NCBI GenBank assembly: GCA_013001485.1
Contig: JABDMN010000238.1
Location: 1 to 6,800 of the forward strand
Length of the DNA: 6,800 bases
Direction: 5' to 3'
DNA from: Acidimicrobiia bacterium
GTDB lineage: Bacteria > Actinomycetota > Acidimicrobiia > Spongiisociales > UBA5794
Made by a program: the position numbers and the translations under genes. Position 1 is the stretch's first letter; every line of letters begins with the position of its first letter. Of the stretch, positions 6,658 through 6,800 are shown piece after piece. Under the pieces are notes generated by a model that had not been told where the DNA came from, searched no databases, and was given only the letters and a program-made list of their open reading frames with translations.

Positions 6658-6800
6658 GAGACCGCTCCGAGGAGGTCGGCGACGGAGATCAGTTCACCAT
6701 CGATGCGGTTGACACCGATGACCTCGCGGTCGCCGGCGAGGCGCTCGATCTCCCGCCGGTACAGGCCGTGATTCAGCTCAGCCACGACCACCCGATCGAC
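6654..6800 (-). CDS. 2-oxoacid:ferredoxin oxidoreductase alpha subunit, C-terminal 48 residues only (korA-like)
   Basis: Reading leftward from the right edge, the frame is open for 48 codons and stops at TGA (6656-6654). The peptide starts VDRVVVAELNHGLYRREIER, continues into LAGDREVIGVNRIDGELIS and ends VADLLGAVS. This is the usual end of the alpha subunit: a strand with V-x-E-x-N-x-G, a helix with R-x-E-x-x-R, then GVNRIDGE and a closing helix. Its stop overlaps the start of the beta-gamma gene, so the two form one operon coding for partners of the same complex. Since a gamma-type domain is carried by the partner, this gene may encode alpha alone, but its 5' part is outside the window, so that cannot be seen. 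Confidence 0.8.
   Translation of the reverse strand, partial: VDRVVVAELNHGLYRREIERLAGDREVIGVNRIDGELISVADLLGAVS

Overview
The window reads as high-GC DNA from a free-living bacterium, most likely an actinobacterium. The evidence is GC-rich third codon positions, a LacI-family operator identical to the CebR/CelR box known from Streptomyces and Thermobifida, and an actinobacterial-looking secreted glucanase. An Acidimicrobiia-like marine or freshwater lineage would fit a large laminarinase with a choice-of-anchor-Q-type beta-helix, but that placement is a guess.

Layout. (1) Positions 1-674 (+) hold the 3' part of a GNAT acetyltransferase gene that runs in from the left edge. (2) Positions 675-860 are a regulatory gap: a TTGACA-type promoter, a perfect CebR-like palindrome extended to three abutting heptamers over the predicted transcription start, a short leader and a strong ribosome binding site. 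(3) Positions 861-5288 (+) hold one very large secreted, modular endo-beta-1,3-glucanase of 1475 residues. Its order is signal peptide, two CBM11/CIA30-like beta-sandwich modules, a Calx-beta domain, a third beta-sandwich module split in two by a complete GH16 catalytic domain, a right-handed beta-helix, and an unrecognised C-terminal domain. (4) Positions 5289-5346 are a convergent gap with a 14-bp hairpin and a heptanucleotide tandem repeat. (5) On the minus strand, positions 5347-6657 encode a 2-oxoacid:ferredoxin oxidoreductase beta subunit fused to a gamma-type domain. Its start overlaps by 4 bp the stop of the alpha-subunit gene, whose last 48 codons occupy 6654-6800.

The glucanase and its operator form a self-contained beta-glucan utilisation unit: a repressor that senses an oligosaccharide would release transcription of a secreted enzyme cutting laminarin-like glucan. 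The minus-strand pair is a separate central-metabolism operon (ferredoxin-dependent oxidative decarboxylation of 2-oxoacids or the reverse), with no visible link to the glucanase beyond convergent orientation.

The points most worth a second look are the GH16 domain nested inside a carbohydrate-binding-like module, the three-heptamer operator, and the beta-gamma fusion in the oxidoreductase.
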